From Limnohabitans sp. (GTDB lineage Bacteria > Bacteroidota > Bacteroidia > Flavobacteriales > Flavobacteriaceae), in contig JASGCW010000022.1 in the NCBI GenBank assembly GCA_030053945.1, positions 1 through 52,339 of the forward strand: DNA of 52,339 nt, in the 5' to 3' direction. This document shows positions 1 through 8,716 of this stretch, piece after piece. The notes beneath the pieces were generated by a model. That model worked only from the letters and a program-made list of their open reading frames with translations. It did no database searches and was not told the DNA's origin. The position numbers and the translations under genes are program-made. Numbering within the stretch: position 1 is the stretch's first letter; each line of letters starts with the position of its first letter.

Positions 1-258
1 AAATCCCTATTTTCTGTTGGCAATTCCTATTCTTATATGGTAAATTCCTATTCTTATATGGTAAATTCCTATTCTTGTATGGTAAATTCCTATTCTCGTA
101 TGGTAAATTCCTGTTCTTGAATGGTAAATTCCTATTCTTGTATGGTAAATTCCTTTTCTTGAATGGTAAATTCCTATTCTCGTATGGTAAAATCCTATTC
201 TTGTATGGTAAATTCCTATTCTCGTATGGTAAATTCCTATTCTCGTATGGTAAATTCA
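1..258. repeat. 21-bp tandem repeat array (about 12 copies)
   Basis: The unit TGGTAAATTCCTATTCTCGTA recurs with a 21-bp period: the TGG of successive units begins at 38, 59, 80, 101, 122, 143, 164, 185, 206, 227 and 248, and a degenerate unit begins at 18. The array probably starts before the window. Variation is mostly at unit positions 16-19 (CTCG, CTTG, CTTA, and one TTGA). Because the period is a multiple of three, several frames stay open on both strands, for example a YGKFLFS heptad on plus and YENRNLP on minus. There is no convincing start or ribosome site, so I treat it as non-coding. From 259 to 432 I see only AT-rich DNA with two short GAATTATAG direct repeats. Confidence 0.9.
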
Positions 259-432
259 GTTAATGTGAAATAAAATGTTTAAAATATTACTCAGATATTT
301 CTTCCTAAAAAAGAATTATTCTAATCTCAATAAAGAAATATCGCAACCCGAAAAGGAATTATAGCAACTCCAAAAAGAATTATAGGAATTCTTCAATAAA
401 AATAGGTCAGATTTCAAACAAATATATTTAAC

Positions 433-440
433 TATATTTG
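433..440 (+). promoter_or_regulatory. Predicted -7 box before the frameshifted gene
   Basis: TATATTTG matches the Bacteroidota sigma-ABfr -7 consensus TAnnTTTG. It lies 62 bp before the ATG at 503, which would give a leader of about 55 nt. Confidence 0.5.
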
Positions 441-502
441 ACAGGGTTTGTGAAGGTTTTTTACAGACTGACTACTTTTAGAATTTTAAACAGACAACAT
501 CA

Positions 503-1055
503 ATGAAACAGATTTTAACTTTTACCTCAATATGCTTGTTCTTAATGCTTCAAGCTTTCGGACAGACAAACTCAAAAGCCAATTCCAAAACTGTGACTAA
601 AAACAATTATGTAAATGAGGTATATCGTCTTAGTGTAAGCATACCTGAAAATTGGAGATTGTATGGTCAAATCAAAAATGACACATTGAAACATATGTCA
701 ATTGTTGACTGGAGACTTCCAAAAAATTATAGTAAAGTGGAGAAAACAGAAATTGAAAACTCCATTTCAATAAAGAGCCTATCGGAAAGATGAAATAACC
801 TCGGTCAGCAAATTAATTTTAGCGGAGTATTTAAGAATTAATCCGACTGAAACAGCCTTTGAAGTTGACAAGTCAAATCCGAATGCAAGAATGATTTATA
901 CAACAACTCCAAATGGATTGAAATATCAAGGCAAATCTTATTTTGTTTTTAAAAATGGAATTGGGTATATCATTACTTTTATGGCAACACCTGGCACATA
1001 CAACAAGAATATTAAAGTGTTTGAAGAGTTTTATAAAAACGTTAATTTCCTTTAA
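503..1055 (+). pseudogene. Frameshifted secreted protein of unknown function
   Basis: The gene opens with a clear signal peptide (MKQILTF...QAFGQ, cut near residue 21). It then gives a soluble domain containing SIPENWRLYG and stops at 793 after 96 residues. From about 775 the +1 frame continues without a stop as YRKDEITSVSKLILAEYLR..., ending FYKNVNFL at 1055. The second half has no ATG of its own before ARMIY, so both halves look like one protein of about 180 residues broken by an inserted base (or a 2-base loss) near 770-785. The N-terminal part faintly recalls PsbP/DUF1795-type folds, but I cannot assign it. It may be a real pseudogene or a sequencing error. Confidence 0.7.
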
Positions 1056-1071
1056 AAACGAAAGAAATACG

Positions 1072-1200
1072 CATAACAGCTAAGGTTTATTCATAAGCTA
1101 CTAATTGTTTTTTAGTGGTATTCATCAACACTATGTGGGCGTTGAACATCGAAATGCTAACAATGAAAATAATGTTGAACGATAACGCAACATAGTTCCC
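1072..1200 (+). other. Structured intergenic element, attC-like
   Basis: About 17 bases after the broken gene the sequence GCATAACAGC begins. An internal hairpin CTACTAA/TTAGTGG follows (roughly 1099-1119), then GGGCGTTGAAC ending at 1147. This outline (an AAC-ending box, imperfect arms, GTTGAAC) is reminiscent of an integron attC site. A second copy of GTTGAAC occurs at 1174-1180. The arms at 1130-1143 and 1184-1196 (ACTATGTGGGCGTT and AACGCAACATAGT) are imperfectly complementary. No integrase is visible, so the attC reading is only a possibility. Confidence 0.3.
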
Positions 1201-1262
1201 ACACGAATCCTTTCCTTGATTAATAAATCAGGATTAGACCTGCCTCTTTTCCATTAAACAAA

Positions 1263-1295
1263 AAACCCCCAGAAGCAATAACTAACTGGAGGTTT
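1263..1295 (-). terminator. Intrinsic terminator of purM
   Basis: Read on minus, the arms AAACCTCCAG and CTGGGGGTTT pair over 10 bp (one U-G) around a 13-nt loop and are followed by a T tract. It sits just past the purM stop. Confidence 0.85.
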
Positions 1296-1316
1296 CATTT
1301 TGTATAACACTTTTAT

Positions 1317-2495
1317 TTAATACTCAAAAACGCCGTATTCAGATGTTATGGTTAGTTTTTTAGCATCACTAGCCTCTACTCTACCTACAATTTGTGCGTC
1401 TATATTGAATGATTTTGAAATTTCAATTATATCTTGAGCGATTGCAGCAGGAACATATAATTCCATACGATGACCACAGTTAAAAACTTGGTACATTTCT
1501 TTCCAATCGGTTTTTGATTGTTCTTGTATCAATTTAAACAAAGGAGGAATTGGAAATAAATTATCTTTTATGATATGTAAGTTTTCTACAAAATGAAGGA
1601 TTTTTGTTTGCGCTCCTCCACTACAATGCACCATTCCGTGAATATCTTGTGGCGTATATTTTTCTAAAATCTTCTTGATTACTGGCGCATACGTTCGTGT
1701 AGGAGACAATACTAATTTACCCGCATCTATAGGTGAATTCTCTACCGCATCAGTCAATTTCACATTACCAGAATACACTAATTCATTAGGAACAGAAGCA
1801 TCATAACTTTCTGGGTATTTCTCTGCAAGATATTTAGCAAAAACATCGTGTCGTGCAGAGGTTAATCCGTTACTACCCATGCCCCCGTTGTATGACTTTT
1901 CGTAAGAAGCTTGTCCGTAAGAAGCTAATCCTACAATCACATCCCCCGCTTGGATATTCGCATTATCAACCACTTGACTTCTTTTTATTCTTGCAGTTAC
2001 TGTAGAGTCCACAATAATAGTACGAACCAAATCCCCTACATCTGCGGTTTCTCCACCTGTGGAATTGATAGTTACTCCAAAAGTTTTTAACTCTTCAATC
2101 AATTCTTCGGTACCATTTATAATAGCTGAAATCACTTCACCTGGAACCAAATTTTTATTACGCCCAATGGTAGAAGACAGTACTATATTATCGACCGCGC
2201 CTACACATAATAAATCATCAATATTCATTATCAAAGCATCCTGAGCAATCCCTTTCCAAACTGATAAATCTCCAGTTTCTTTCCAATACATATATGCCAA
2301 AGACGATTTTGTTCCAGCACCATCTGCATGCATTATCAAACAATAATCTTCATCATTTGTCAAATAATCTGGTACAATTTTGCAAAATGCTTTTGGGAAC
2401 AATCCTTTATCAATATTTTTGATTGCGTTGTGTACATCTTCTTTAGATGCAGAAACACCACGCATTGCGTAACGCTTTGAAGTATCAGAACTCAT
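1317..2495 (-). CDS. purM: Phosphoribosylformylglycinamidine cyclo-ligase (AIR synthase), long Bacteroidota form
   Basis: PurM closes the imidazole ring in de novo purine synthesis, converting FGAM and ATP to AIR in the cytoplasm. The 392-residue protein has the AIR-synthase signature: HADGAGTKSS near residue 56, the DALIMNIDDLLCVGA segment around 87-101, and NSTGGETADVGDLVRT around 143-158. It also has SNGLTSARHDVF and a C-terminal HCSGGAQTK and NCGHRMELY region. It is longer than the ~345-residue E. coli enzyme but matches the ~390-residue version usual in Bacteroidota. It is a single gene: a terminator follows at 1263-1295, and about 130 bp separates its start from the OmpA-like gene's stop upstream. 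Confidence 0.92.
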   Translation of the reverse strand: MSSDTSKRYAMRGVSASKEDVHNAIKNIDKGLFPKAFCKIVPDYLTNDEDYCLIMHADGAGTKSSLAYMYWKETGDLSVWKGIAQDALIMNIDDLLCVGAVDNIVLSSTIGRNKNLVPGEVISAIINGTEELIEELKTFGVTINSTGGETADVGDLVRTIIVDSTVTARIKRSQVVDNANIQAGDVIVGLASYGQASYEKSYNGGMGSNGLTSARHDVFAKYLAEKYPESYDASVPNELVYSGNVKLTDAVENSPIDAGKLVLSPTRTYAPVIKKILEKYTPQDIHGMVHCSGGAQTKILHFVENLHIIKDNLFPIPPLFKLIQEQSKTDWKEMYQVFNCGHRMELYVPAAIAQDIIEISKSFNIDAQIVGRVEASDAKKLTITSEYGVFEY

Positions 2496-2625
2496 TCTTT
2501 ATTGTGTTGTTAGATTTCTGAACCGACTAAACAGTGTTTGATCTTAAATTCAGAAAAAAGTTGTGGTGCAAAGATAAAAATAAGTTTCCCCTTCGGCAAA
2601 CTAAGGTTAAAAAAGTTTACTCGTA

Positions 2626-3459
2626 CTAAATATCTAAAATTTCAATTTCTACTCGACGATTTGCTAACCTTTCTACTTCTGTTTTCTCAGGAATCTTATA
2701 CATAGGTTTCGAACTACCAAATCCAGCAGTACTCAATCGATTCGTTGTAATATTCTTCTCTAATAAAAAAGCTTTAATCTTAATTGCTCGTTGAAGTGAT
2801 AATTTAATTTCTGAAGTATTCGTATTACAGCAAATATGTCCTCGTATTTTAATTTTTAACTTAGGAGTATTTTTCATAATCGCAAACAACTCCTCTAAAA
2901 TAGGCATCGACTTCTCTACCAATTTATCGGAATTTAGATAAAAATAAATGTTTTGAATCGTAATAATATCACCCTTTTTAGCAATATTAAATTTAGCTTT
3001 CAATTCATTTTTTTCTTTTTCAATTTTTAGAGGCACATTCCCTTCATTAGGCAACTCTTGATCAAAAGGAGGCGAATTTCTAACAAATTGGTTAGATTTA
3101 TAAAAAATAGTAACCTTTCGATTTTCGTCTTGGTTGGGTGAAAGTTTGAAATTTTTACCAAACGCTTGCAAATCGACTTTACTATTTATAGCAATTTTCC
3201 CATCTTTCAAAATTTTAAGTACCGATTGAATTCTTCGTAGCGCCAAATCCTTGTTATAAGATTTATTATCTACACTATCACAATAACCATTTATTCTAAG
3301 CACTTCTACCCTTGATTGATTTTCCATCCATTTTTGGAGTGTCTTTAATGAATTTTGGCTAGGTATGTCCTTATTAAAGTCAAAAAAAACCTCATATTTT
3401 TCTTGCGACTTAGCGGAAAAAGATATAATAATAACAAGTAAAGTAAAAAATGTTTTCAT
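2626..3459 (-). CDS. Secreted protein with two OmpA-like domains (second of a tandem pair)
   Basis: I choose the ATG at 3459 (MKTFFTLLVIIISFSAKSQ, a signal peptide). The frame is open further upstream, but this start lies one base after the stop of the preceding gene and gives a clean leader. The 277-residue product has two OmpA_C-like modules: an N-terminal one around 20-125 (VLRINGYCDS..., ENRKVTIFY) and a C-terminal one around 165-277 (IKIRGHICCNT..., LSLQRAIKIKAFLLEKN, ANRRVEIEI). Such domains usually grip peptidoglycan in the periplasm. No beta-barrel or lipobox is seen. It is a paralogue of the gene upstream and probably co-transcribed with it. Confidence 0.8.
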   Translation of the reverse strand: MKTFFTLLVIIISFSAKSQEKYEVFFDFNKDIPSQNSLKTLQKWMENQSRVEVLRINGYCDSVDNKSYNKDLALRRIQSVLKILKDGKIAINSKVDLQAFGKNFKLSPNQDENRKVTIFYKSNQFVRNSPPFDQELPNEGNVPLKIEKEKNELKAKFNIAKKGDIITIQNIYFYLNSDKLVEKSMPILEELFAIMKNTPKLKIKIRGHICCNTNTSEIKLSLQRAIKIKAFLLEKNITTNRLSTAGFGSSKPMYKIPEKTEVERLANRRVEIEILDI

Positions 3460-3460
3460 C

Positions 3461-4357
3461 TTAATTCTCAATAATTTCAATTTCAACTCTTCTATTAGCT
3501 GCTTTTTCCTCTTCTGTTTTTTCAGGGATTGCAAATAATGGGTTTGATCCTCCAAAACCTTTGAATGTCATTCTTGACGAATCGATTCCGTTTATTTCTA
3601 AGAATTGTTTAATAGCTTTAGCTCTTTGTGTCGAAAGCCCCTTTTTGTCTTCAGTAATACAACATAAATGTCCCTGAATTCCAATTTTAAGTTTAGGATT
3701 TTGTTGCATTACTGTTAATAATTCGTAAAGTTTAGGTCTTGATTCTTTTACAATAGCAAACGTATTGAGTACAAAATTGAGATTGTTCAATTTGAGTTTC
3801 TCACCTGGTTTTGCATTGTTTAAACTTTCCATAAAAGCTACATCGAGAGGAATTTCAGATTTTGAACCGTCAAAGTTAACAACCTCGATTTTTGCTGGAA
3901 AATTTATTTTCTCTTTTACTTTTTCTTTTATTTTCTGTGTGCCTAATTTACCTGCTAAAATTTCAGCTTCTTTATAAAGATCTTTTTCTTTCAAAAAATA
4001 AATAACAACCTTACGATTTTCGGCTTTATTTTTCGATTGATTATGAGATTCTCCAAAGCTGATTTTCTTAAAATCTTCTCTAATTTTGACTTTTCCATTT
4101 ACATTTTTAAAAATACATTCTACTCTTTTTAAAGAGAGTGTATCATTGTATTGATTAGAACCATCTTCATCTGTATAACCATTCATTGCTAATATTTTGG
4201 AATTTTTATTTTCTAAAATCCAGTTGGATAATGAAGCTTTCTGAGACGAATTCAACAAAAACTTGTTACTTTCAAAATACACAGAAAATTGTTCTTGGGA
4301 AAAACAATTAAAAGAAAAGAAGATGATAAAAACTATTATAATTTGTTTCTTGCACAT
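3461..4357 (-). CDS. Secreted protein with two OmpA-like domains (first of a tandem pair)
   Basis: This 298-residue protein begins with a signal peptide (MCKKQIIIVFIIFFSFNCFSQ). The Cys is not in a good lipobox, so export as a soluble periplasmic protein is more likely than lipidation. An N-terminal OmpA-like module carries the classical GYTDEDGSNQYND motif and ENRKVVIYF. A C-terminal module carries the variant GHLCCITEDKKG followed by STQRAKAIKQFLE and ends ANRRVEIEIIEN. Between them is a Lys-rich stretch. The downstream gene has the same layout and starts 1 bp later, so the pair arose by tandem duplication. A role in anchoring the envelope to peptidoglycan is inferred from the domain family only. 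Confidence 0.8.
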   Translation of the reverse strand: MCKKQIIIVFIIFFSFNCFSQEQFSVYFESNKFLLNSSQKASLSNWILENKNSKILAMNGYTDEDGSNQYNDTLSLKRVECIFKNVNGKVKIREDFKKISFGESHNQSKNKAENRKVVIYFLKEKDLYKEAEILAGKLGTQKIKEKVKEKINFPAKIEVVNFDGSKSEIPLDVAFMESLNNAKPGEKLKLNNLNFVLNTFAIVKESRPKLYELLTVMQQNPKLKIGIQGHLCCITEDKKGLSTQRAKAIKQFLEINGIDSSRMTFKGFGGSNPLFAIPEKTEEEKAANRRVEIEIIEN

Positions 4358-4479
4358 AGAGCTGTTATTTTTTTAACTAAGACAATATAAGGTAATTCAA
4401 GCATTCTTATTAAAAAATTACTGAAAGATTTCTTGAAGAATTCCAGAGATTCAAAGATTTCACATCACGAATATAACAA

Positions 4480-4511
4480 AAAAACCGTTTCTGAAATCAG
4501 AAACGGTTTTT
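4480..4511 (-). terminator. Terminator of glutamine synthetase
   Basis: A perfect inverted repeat pairs AAAAACCGTTTCTGA (4480-4494) with its complement (4497-4511) around AA. The tracts of A and T at its ends allow it to work in both directions. It lies 20 bp past the glutamine synthetase stop. Confidence 0.9.
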
Positions 4512-4530
4512 GATAATATATGAATGAATT

Positions 4531-6720
4531 TTATTTAGTGAACAACAACTCTCTATATTTAGTCAATGTCCACATTTCATCATCTACTAACAACTCTAAT
4601 TTGTCAGAGTGCTCACGGATAATATCGAAGTAAGGTTTTACTTTATCACAATAAGCTTCCGCCATTTTTTCTGAAGAAGTAAGATTATTAGCTTTCTTAC
4701 GCTCTTCAATCATTTCATCAACATTTTTATTGATACCTTCGATATGTTCAGAGATTTCTTTGATTAATCCTATTTGCTCTTTTGCCACTTTTTCAAAGGC
4801 TGCACCAAAGATTTCTTTCAATCCTTTTACGTTTTCAATTAAAACGTTTTGGTAACGAATAGCAGTTGGAATTACGTGATTACGAGCAATATCTCCTAAC
4901 ACACGTCCTTCAATTTGAATTTTCTTAGTGTACTCTTCTAATTCAATTTCGTAACGAGCTTCTACCTCAACGTGATTCATTACTCCCATTTCACCAAACA
5001 ATTCAATTGCTTTTTTAGAAACTTTAGCTTTTAATGCTTTTGGAGTTGTTTTATGATTACTTAATCCACGTTTTTTAGCTTCTTTTTCCCATGCATCGCT
5101 ATATCCATCACCTTCAAAAAGAATGTTTTTAGTTTGCTTGATATATTCACGTAATATGTTGAAGATTGCTTCGTCTTTTTTCAAATCCTTAGCTTCAATT
5201 AGAGCATCAACTTCTTTTTTGAATTCTTTTAATTGTTTAGCAACAATAGTATTTAATGTCGCCATTGAAGTAGCACAGTTAGCCGATGAACCTACTGCAC
5301 GGAATTCAAATTTATTTCCTGTAAAGGCAAATGGTGATGTTCTATTTCTGTCGGTATTATCTAGGAAAACATCAGGAAGACGACCTACAACGTTTAATTT
5401 TAAATCTGTTTTTTCTTCTGGAGATAATTTACCTTTTGAAACTCCTTCTAATTCTTCTAAAACTTTAGTCAATTGCTGACCGATAAATACAGAGATAATT
5501 GCAGGTGGTGCTTCATTTGCTCCTAAACGGTGATCGTTACTAGCTGAAGCGATTGAAGCTCTTAATAATTCCTCATAATCGTGAACCGCTTTGATGGTAT
5601 TGATGAAGAACGTTAAGAATTGTAAGTTACTCATAGGAGTTTTACCTGGTGATAATAAATTGATACCTGTATCTGTAGCTAATGACCAGTTATTATGTTT
5701 ACCTGAACCATTTACTCCTTTGAATGGTTTTTCGTGCATTAACACTTTAAAGTTATGACGCTCACCTACTTTTTGCATTACATCCATTAATAATGAATTA
5801 TGGTCAACTGCTAAGTTAGTTTCTTCAAAGATAGGAGCTAATTCATATTGGTTAGGTGCAACCTCATTGTGACGTGTTTTTACAGGAATACCCAACAACA
5901 TACATTCGTTTTCTAAATCACGCATATAGTTTAGTACACGTGTAGGAATTGAACCAAAATAATGATCTTCTAATTGTTGTCCTTTTGCCGAAGTATGTCC
6001 TAATAAAGTTCTACCAGTTGCTAAAATATCAGGTCTTGAAGCTGCTAAAGCCGAATCAACTAAGAAATATTCTTGCTCCCAACCTAAAGTTGGTGTTACT
6101 TTTTTAACGTTTTTGTCAAAATATTTAGCAACATCAGTAGCTGCCACATCAATAGCTTGTAGAGCACGTAATAAAGGAGTCTTATTATCTAAAGCTTCTC
6201 CTGTGTAAGAAATGAAAACTGTAGGAATACATAAAGTAGTACCAAAGATGAATGCAGGAGACGTAGGATCCCAAGCTGTATATCCACGAGCTTCAAAAGT
6301 ATTACGGATACCACCGTTAGGGAAAGATGAAGCGTCTGGCTCTTGTTGTACTAATTGACTACCTCCAAATTTTTCAACTGGGTCACTTCCGTCCATAGAC
6401 GTTTCAAAGAAAGCATCATGTTTTTCAGCAGTAGTACCTGTTAAAGGCTGGAACCAGTGTGTATAGTGAGTAACTCCTTTAGATAAAGCCCACTCTTTCA
6501 TACCCATTGCGATATAATCTGCAATTTTACGGTCAATTTTGATTCCATGTTGGATAGCATTTTGAACTGCTTTATAAGCTTCTGGTGTCAAAAACTGACG
6601 CATAGCTTTATCATTAAACACGTTTGAACCAAAAATAGCCGATTTTCTGTCTAGCTCTTCAACAAAAACTGTTGGTCTGCTTGTTGCTTTTTGAAGCGAT
6701 TGGAAGCGAAATGTTGTCAT
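4531..6720 (-). CDS. glnN: Glutamine synthetase type III
   Basis: It makes glutamine from glutamate, ammonia and ATP in the cytoplasm. Type III enzymes (GSIII, GlnN) are the large form common in Bacteroidota. The length of 729 residues fits GSIII and not GSI (~470) or GSII. Visible features are the N-terminal GSIII region, THWFQPLTGTTAEKHD near 85-100, GWEQEYFLVD near 213-222, RHNEVAPNQYELAP near 283-296, the ATP-side NGSGKHNNWSL near 336-346, and a long helical C-terminal extension. It is monocistronic, with its own -7 box at 6761-6768 and the terminator at 4480-4511, and is divergent from the TerC gene. Confidence 0.95.
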   Translation of the reverse strand: MTTFRFQSLQKATSRPTVFVEELDRKSAIFGSNVFNDKAMRQFLTPEAYKAVQNAIQHGIKIDRKIADYIAMGMKEWALSKGVTHYTHWFQPLTGTTAEKHDAFFETSMDGSDPVEKFGGSQLVQQEPDASSFPNGGIRNTFEARGYTAWDPTSPAFIFGTTLCIPTVFISYTGEALDNKTPLLRALQAIDVAATDVAKYFDKNVKKVTPTLGWEQEYFLVDSALAASRPDILATGRTLLGHTSAKGQQLEDHYFGSIPTRVLNYMRDLENECMLLGIPVKTRHNEVAPNQYELAPIFEETNLAVDHNSLLMDVMQKVGERHNFKVLMHEKPFKGVNGSGKHNNWSLATDTGINLLSPGKTPMSNLQFLTFFINTIKAVHDYEELLRASIASASNDHRLGANEAPPAIISVFIGQQLTKVLEELEGVSKGKLSPEEKTDLKLNVVGRLPDVFLDNTDRNRTSPFAFTGNKFEFRAVGSSANCATSMATLNTIVAKQLKEFKKEVDALIEAKDLKKDEAIFNILREYIKQTKNILFEGDGYSDAWEKEAKKRGLSNHKTTPKALKAKVSKKAIELFGEMGVMNHVEVEARYEIELEEYTKKIQIEGRVLGDIARNHVIPTAIRYQNVLIENVKGLKEIFGAAFEKVAKEQIGLIKEISEHIEGINKNVDEMIEERKKANNLTSSEKMAEAYCDKVKPYFDIIREHSDKLELLVDDEMWTLTKYRELLFTK

Positions 6721-6760
6721 AAAAATGTATTTAAGTAGTTTATACCCTATATTTTCATTG

Positions 6761-6768
6761 CAAAAATA
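6761..6768 (-). promoter_or_regulatory. -7 box of the glutamine synthetase gene
   Basis: On minus the box reads TATTTTTG, a match to TAnnTTTG, 40 bp before the ATG at 6720. This predicts a leader of about 35 nt. Confidence 0.6.
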
Positions 6769-6881
6769 TAAAATATTTAAAACAAAAACACATATACCCC
6801 TATTTTTTTATAGGTATAATTTAAAAAAAGTGTTTTAAAAACTTACACCCCCTATTTTTAGAGCAATTAAAATCAAAAACT

Positions 6882-6889
6882 TATATTTG
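6882..6889 (+). promoter_or_regulatory. -7 box of the TerC-family gene
   Basis: TATATTTG matches TAnnTTTG and lies 22 bp before the ATG at 6912. I see no yybP-ykoY manganese riboswitch in the short leader. Confidence 0.6.
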
Positions 6890-6911
6890 TACTTCACAAA
6901 AAACAATTATT

Positions 6912-7871
6912 ATGCTTGTCTGGATATCATTTATAGTAGTCATTTTTATCTTTTTAGCACTTGATTTAGGAGTATTCAACAAAAACCCTCACATTATATC
7001 CACTAAAGAGGCTAGTATGTGGACTGGCATTTGGGTAACTCTTTCAATTGCTTTTTCAGGAGTTGTTTATTGGTTGTATCAAAATAATTACATCTCCAAT
7101 CCAGACGGTTTAAAACCAATAGGAGCTTCTATGAAATATCTAACAGGTTATTTGATTGAACTTTCTTTAAGTATAGATAATATTTTTGTGATTGCAATAA
7201 TCTTTGCTTCTTTCAAAATTCCTCAAAAATTCCAACATCGTGTTTTGTTTTGGGGAATAATTGGGGCGATATTATTTAGAGGTTTAATGATTTTCTTTGG
7301 TGTGGCTATTATTAACAAATTTAGTTGGACCACTTATTTATTTGGTGCCTTCTTAATTTTCACCGCTGCAAAGATGTTTCTTTCAAATGATGAAGAAGAA
7401 TTTAATCCACACGAATCTTTTATCTATAAGCTAGTGAGTAAAATTTTTCCAATATCTCAAGAAATTAATGACCAAAAATTCTTTTTAACAATAGACAGAA
7501 AAAGATTTGCCACACCTTTATTTGTCGCCTTGATGGTTATAGAAGTAATGGATGTGGTTTTTGCTTTAGATAGTGTTCCTGCTATTTTAGCCATTACTTC
7601 GGATCCTTTTTTAGTTTTTAGTTCTAATATTTTTGCTATTCTGGGTTTACGTTCTATGTATTTCTTTTTAGCTAATATGCTTGAGAAATTCAATTACTTA
7701 GAATATAGCTTAATTGCTATTTTGACTTTTGTGGGGATAAAAATGATTCTTTCACATCATTATCCTGAATATTTCCCTGAATGGGTTTCATTAGGTTTTA
7801 TAGCAGTTTCCTTACTAGTAGGTATTCTAGTTTCTCTAAAAATGGGTGGTGAAAAAGATTTAGAGGAGTAA
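6912..7871 (+). CDS. TerC/Alx-family inner-membrane protein
   Basis: An integral membrane protein of 319 residues with about nine hydrophobic helices. The family hallmarks are present: acidic residues inside membrane segments, as in LIELSLSIDNIFVIAIIFASF (near 81-101), VIEVMDVVFALDSVPAILAI (near 211-230), and a conserved LGLRSMYFF (near 245-253). The length matches E. coli Alx (about 320). Members of this family are linked to manganese export and tellurite resistance. Here I infer metal-ion homeostasis without knowing the metal. It is monocistronic, divergent from glutamine synthetase and convergent with the stress-protein gene, whose stop is 12 bp away. Confidence 0.85.
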   Translation: MLVWISFIVVIFIFLALDLGVFNKNPHIISTKEASMWTGIWVTLSIAFSGVVYWLYQNNYISNPDGLKPIGASMKYLTGYLIELSLSIDNIFVIAIIFASFKIPQKFQHRVLFWGIIGAILFRGLMIFFGVAIINKFSWTTYLFGAFLIFTAAKMFLSNDEEEFNPHESFIYKLVSKIFPISQEINDQKFFLTIDRKRFATPLFVALMVIEVMDVVFALDSVPAILAITSDPFLVFSSNIFAILGLRSMYFFLANMLEKFNYLEYSLIAILTFVGIKMILSHHYPEYFPEWVSLGFIAVSLLVGILVSLKMGGEKDLEE

Positions 7872-7882
7872 AACTCCTCTAA

Positions 7883-8716
7883 TCATTCGTGCAGTACTAA
7901 AAGTGGTATTGCTATATTATGTGAGACTTTTTGTGTGAATCTTTGAGTAAAAAGCTCTGTAAAAAAATCTCTTTTATAGCTAACCATCACTAAAATATCT
8001 ATCGAATAATGAGTAATAAAAAATTGTATTGCATTTAGTACATCATTATTACTTGGTGTAACAACAAAATCAACATTACTAGATTCAAATTCTTCTTTCC
8101 AGCTTGCTATCAAAGTTGTTTCACTCTCTGATTCTTCTTCTTGAGAATATAAACCTTTTACACTAAGCCCTAATTTCTTTGCAAAATCTATAGTTTTAAT
8201 AAGTGCGGGTTTATCTTTATCTCTAAATCGTGTGGTAAATCCTATTGTTTCTAGTTCATCGTCTTGAAAATCTTTTGGAATAATTAATGTAGGTACTTGA
8301 AGTGACGTAATAACAGAATCAGTATTTGTTCCTAAAATTTTTGAAAACCAATCATCGCCACCAGAGGTTCCCATAACCACAAAATCTACATTATCTACTT
8401 TTATACATTCCTTTATAGTAGTAATAAGCTCACCTAATACTAACTTGTGATACATTTCATTTATCTGAATATTTCTCTCTTCTGCTAGTTTATACAATAT
8501 CTGGTTATTCTCTTTGAAAAGCTCAAATTCATTTAAATCAATATTCTCATACAATACAGTAGGATCAAAATTCATCATTTGCCCACTTGTGAATGGCAAA
8601 TTGTATGTGTGTAATAATATTACGCGAGCATTACTTTTCTTTGCTAATTTGAAAGCAAAAAGTGCAGCATTATTTGCTACTTCAGAAAAATCGGTAGGAA
8701 CAAGGATTGTTTTCAT
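7883..8716 (-). CDS. Universal stress protein with two Usp domains
   Basis: A cytoplasmic protein of 277 residues built of two UspA-type Rossmann-like domains (about 1-145 and 150-277). The first domain is complete: it starts MKTILVPTDFSE and has the nucleotide-binding loop VVMGTSGGDDWFSKILGTNTDSVI, then VPTLIIP. That fits the G-2X-G-9X-G(S/T) pattern of ATP-binding Usp proteins. The second is degenerate in the loop (ILVMVSYKRDFFTELFTQRF). The gene lies behind two tandem hairpin-forming ~95-bp repeats, and its start context (AAACATATGAAA) is nearly the same as the repeat junction. Regulation through that leader is inferred. Confidence 0.88.
   Translation of the reverse strand: MKTILVPTDFSEVANNAALFAFKLAKKSNARVILLHTYNLPFTSGQMMNFDPTVLYENIDLNEFELFKENNQILYKLAEERNIQINEMYHKLVLGELITTIKECIKVDNVDFVVMGTSGGDDWFSKILGTNTDSVITSLQVPTLIIPKDFQDDELETIGFTTRFRDKDKPALIKTIDFAKKLGLSVKGLYSQEEESESETTLIASWKEEFESSNVDFVVTPSNNDVLNAIQFFITHYSIDILVMVSYKRDFFTELFTQRFTQKVSHNIAIPLLVLHE

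Noticed and set aside
1..258. CRISPR array
   Set aside because: The units are contiguous with no unique spacers, and no cas genes are present.
75..263. Open frame of YGKFLFS heptads across the tandem array
   Set aside because: It exists only because the repeat length is a multiple of three; it opens with TTG, lacks a ribosome site, and other frames are equally open.
7883..8716. Two separate stress-protein genes
   Set aside because: The frame is continuous and tandem Usp domains in one chain are common.
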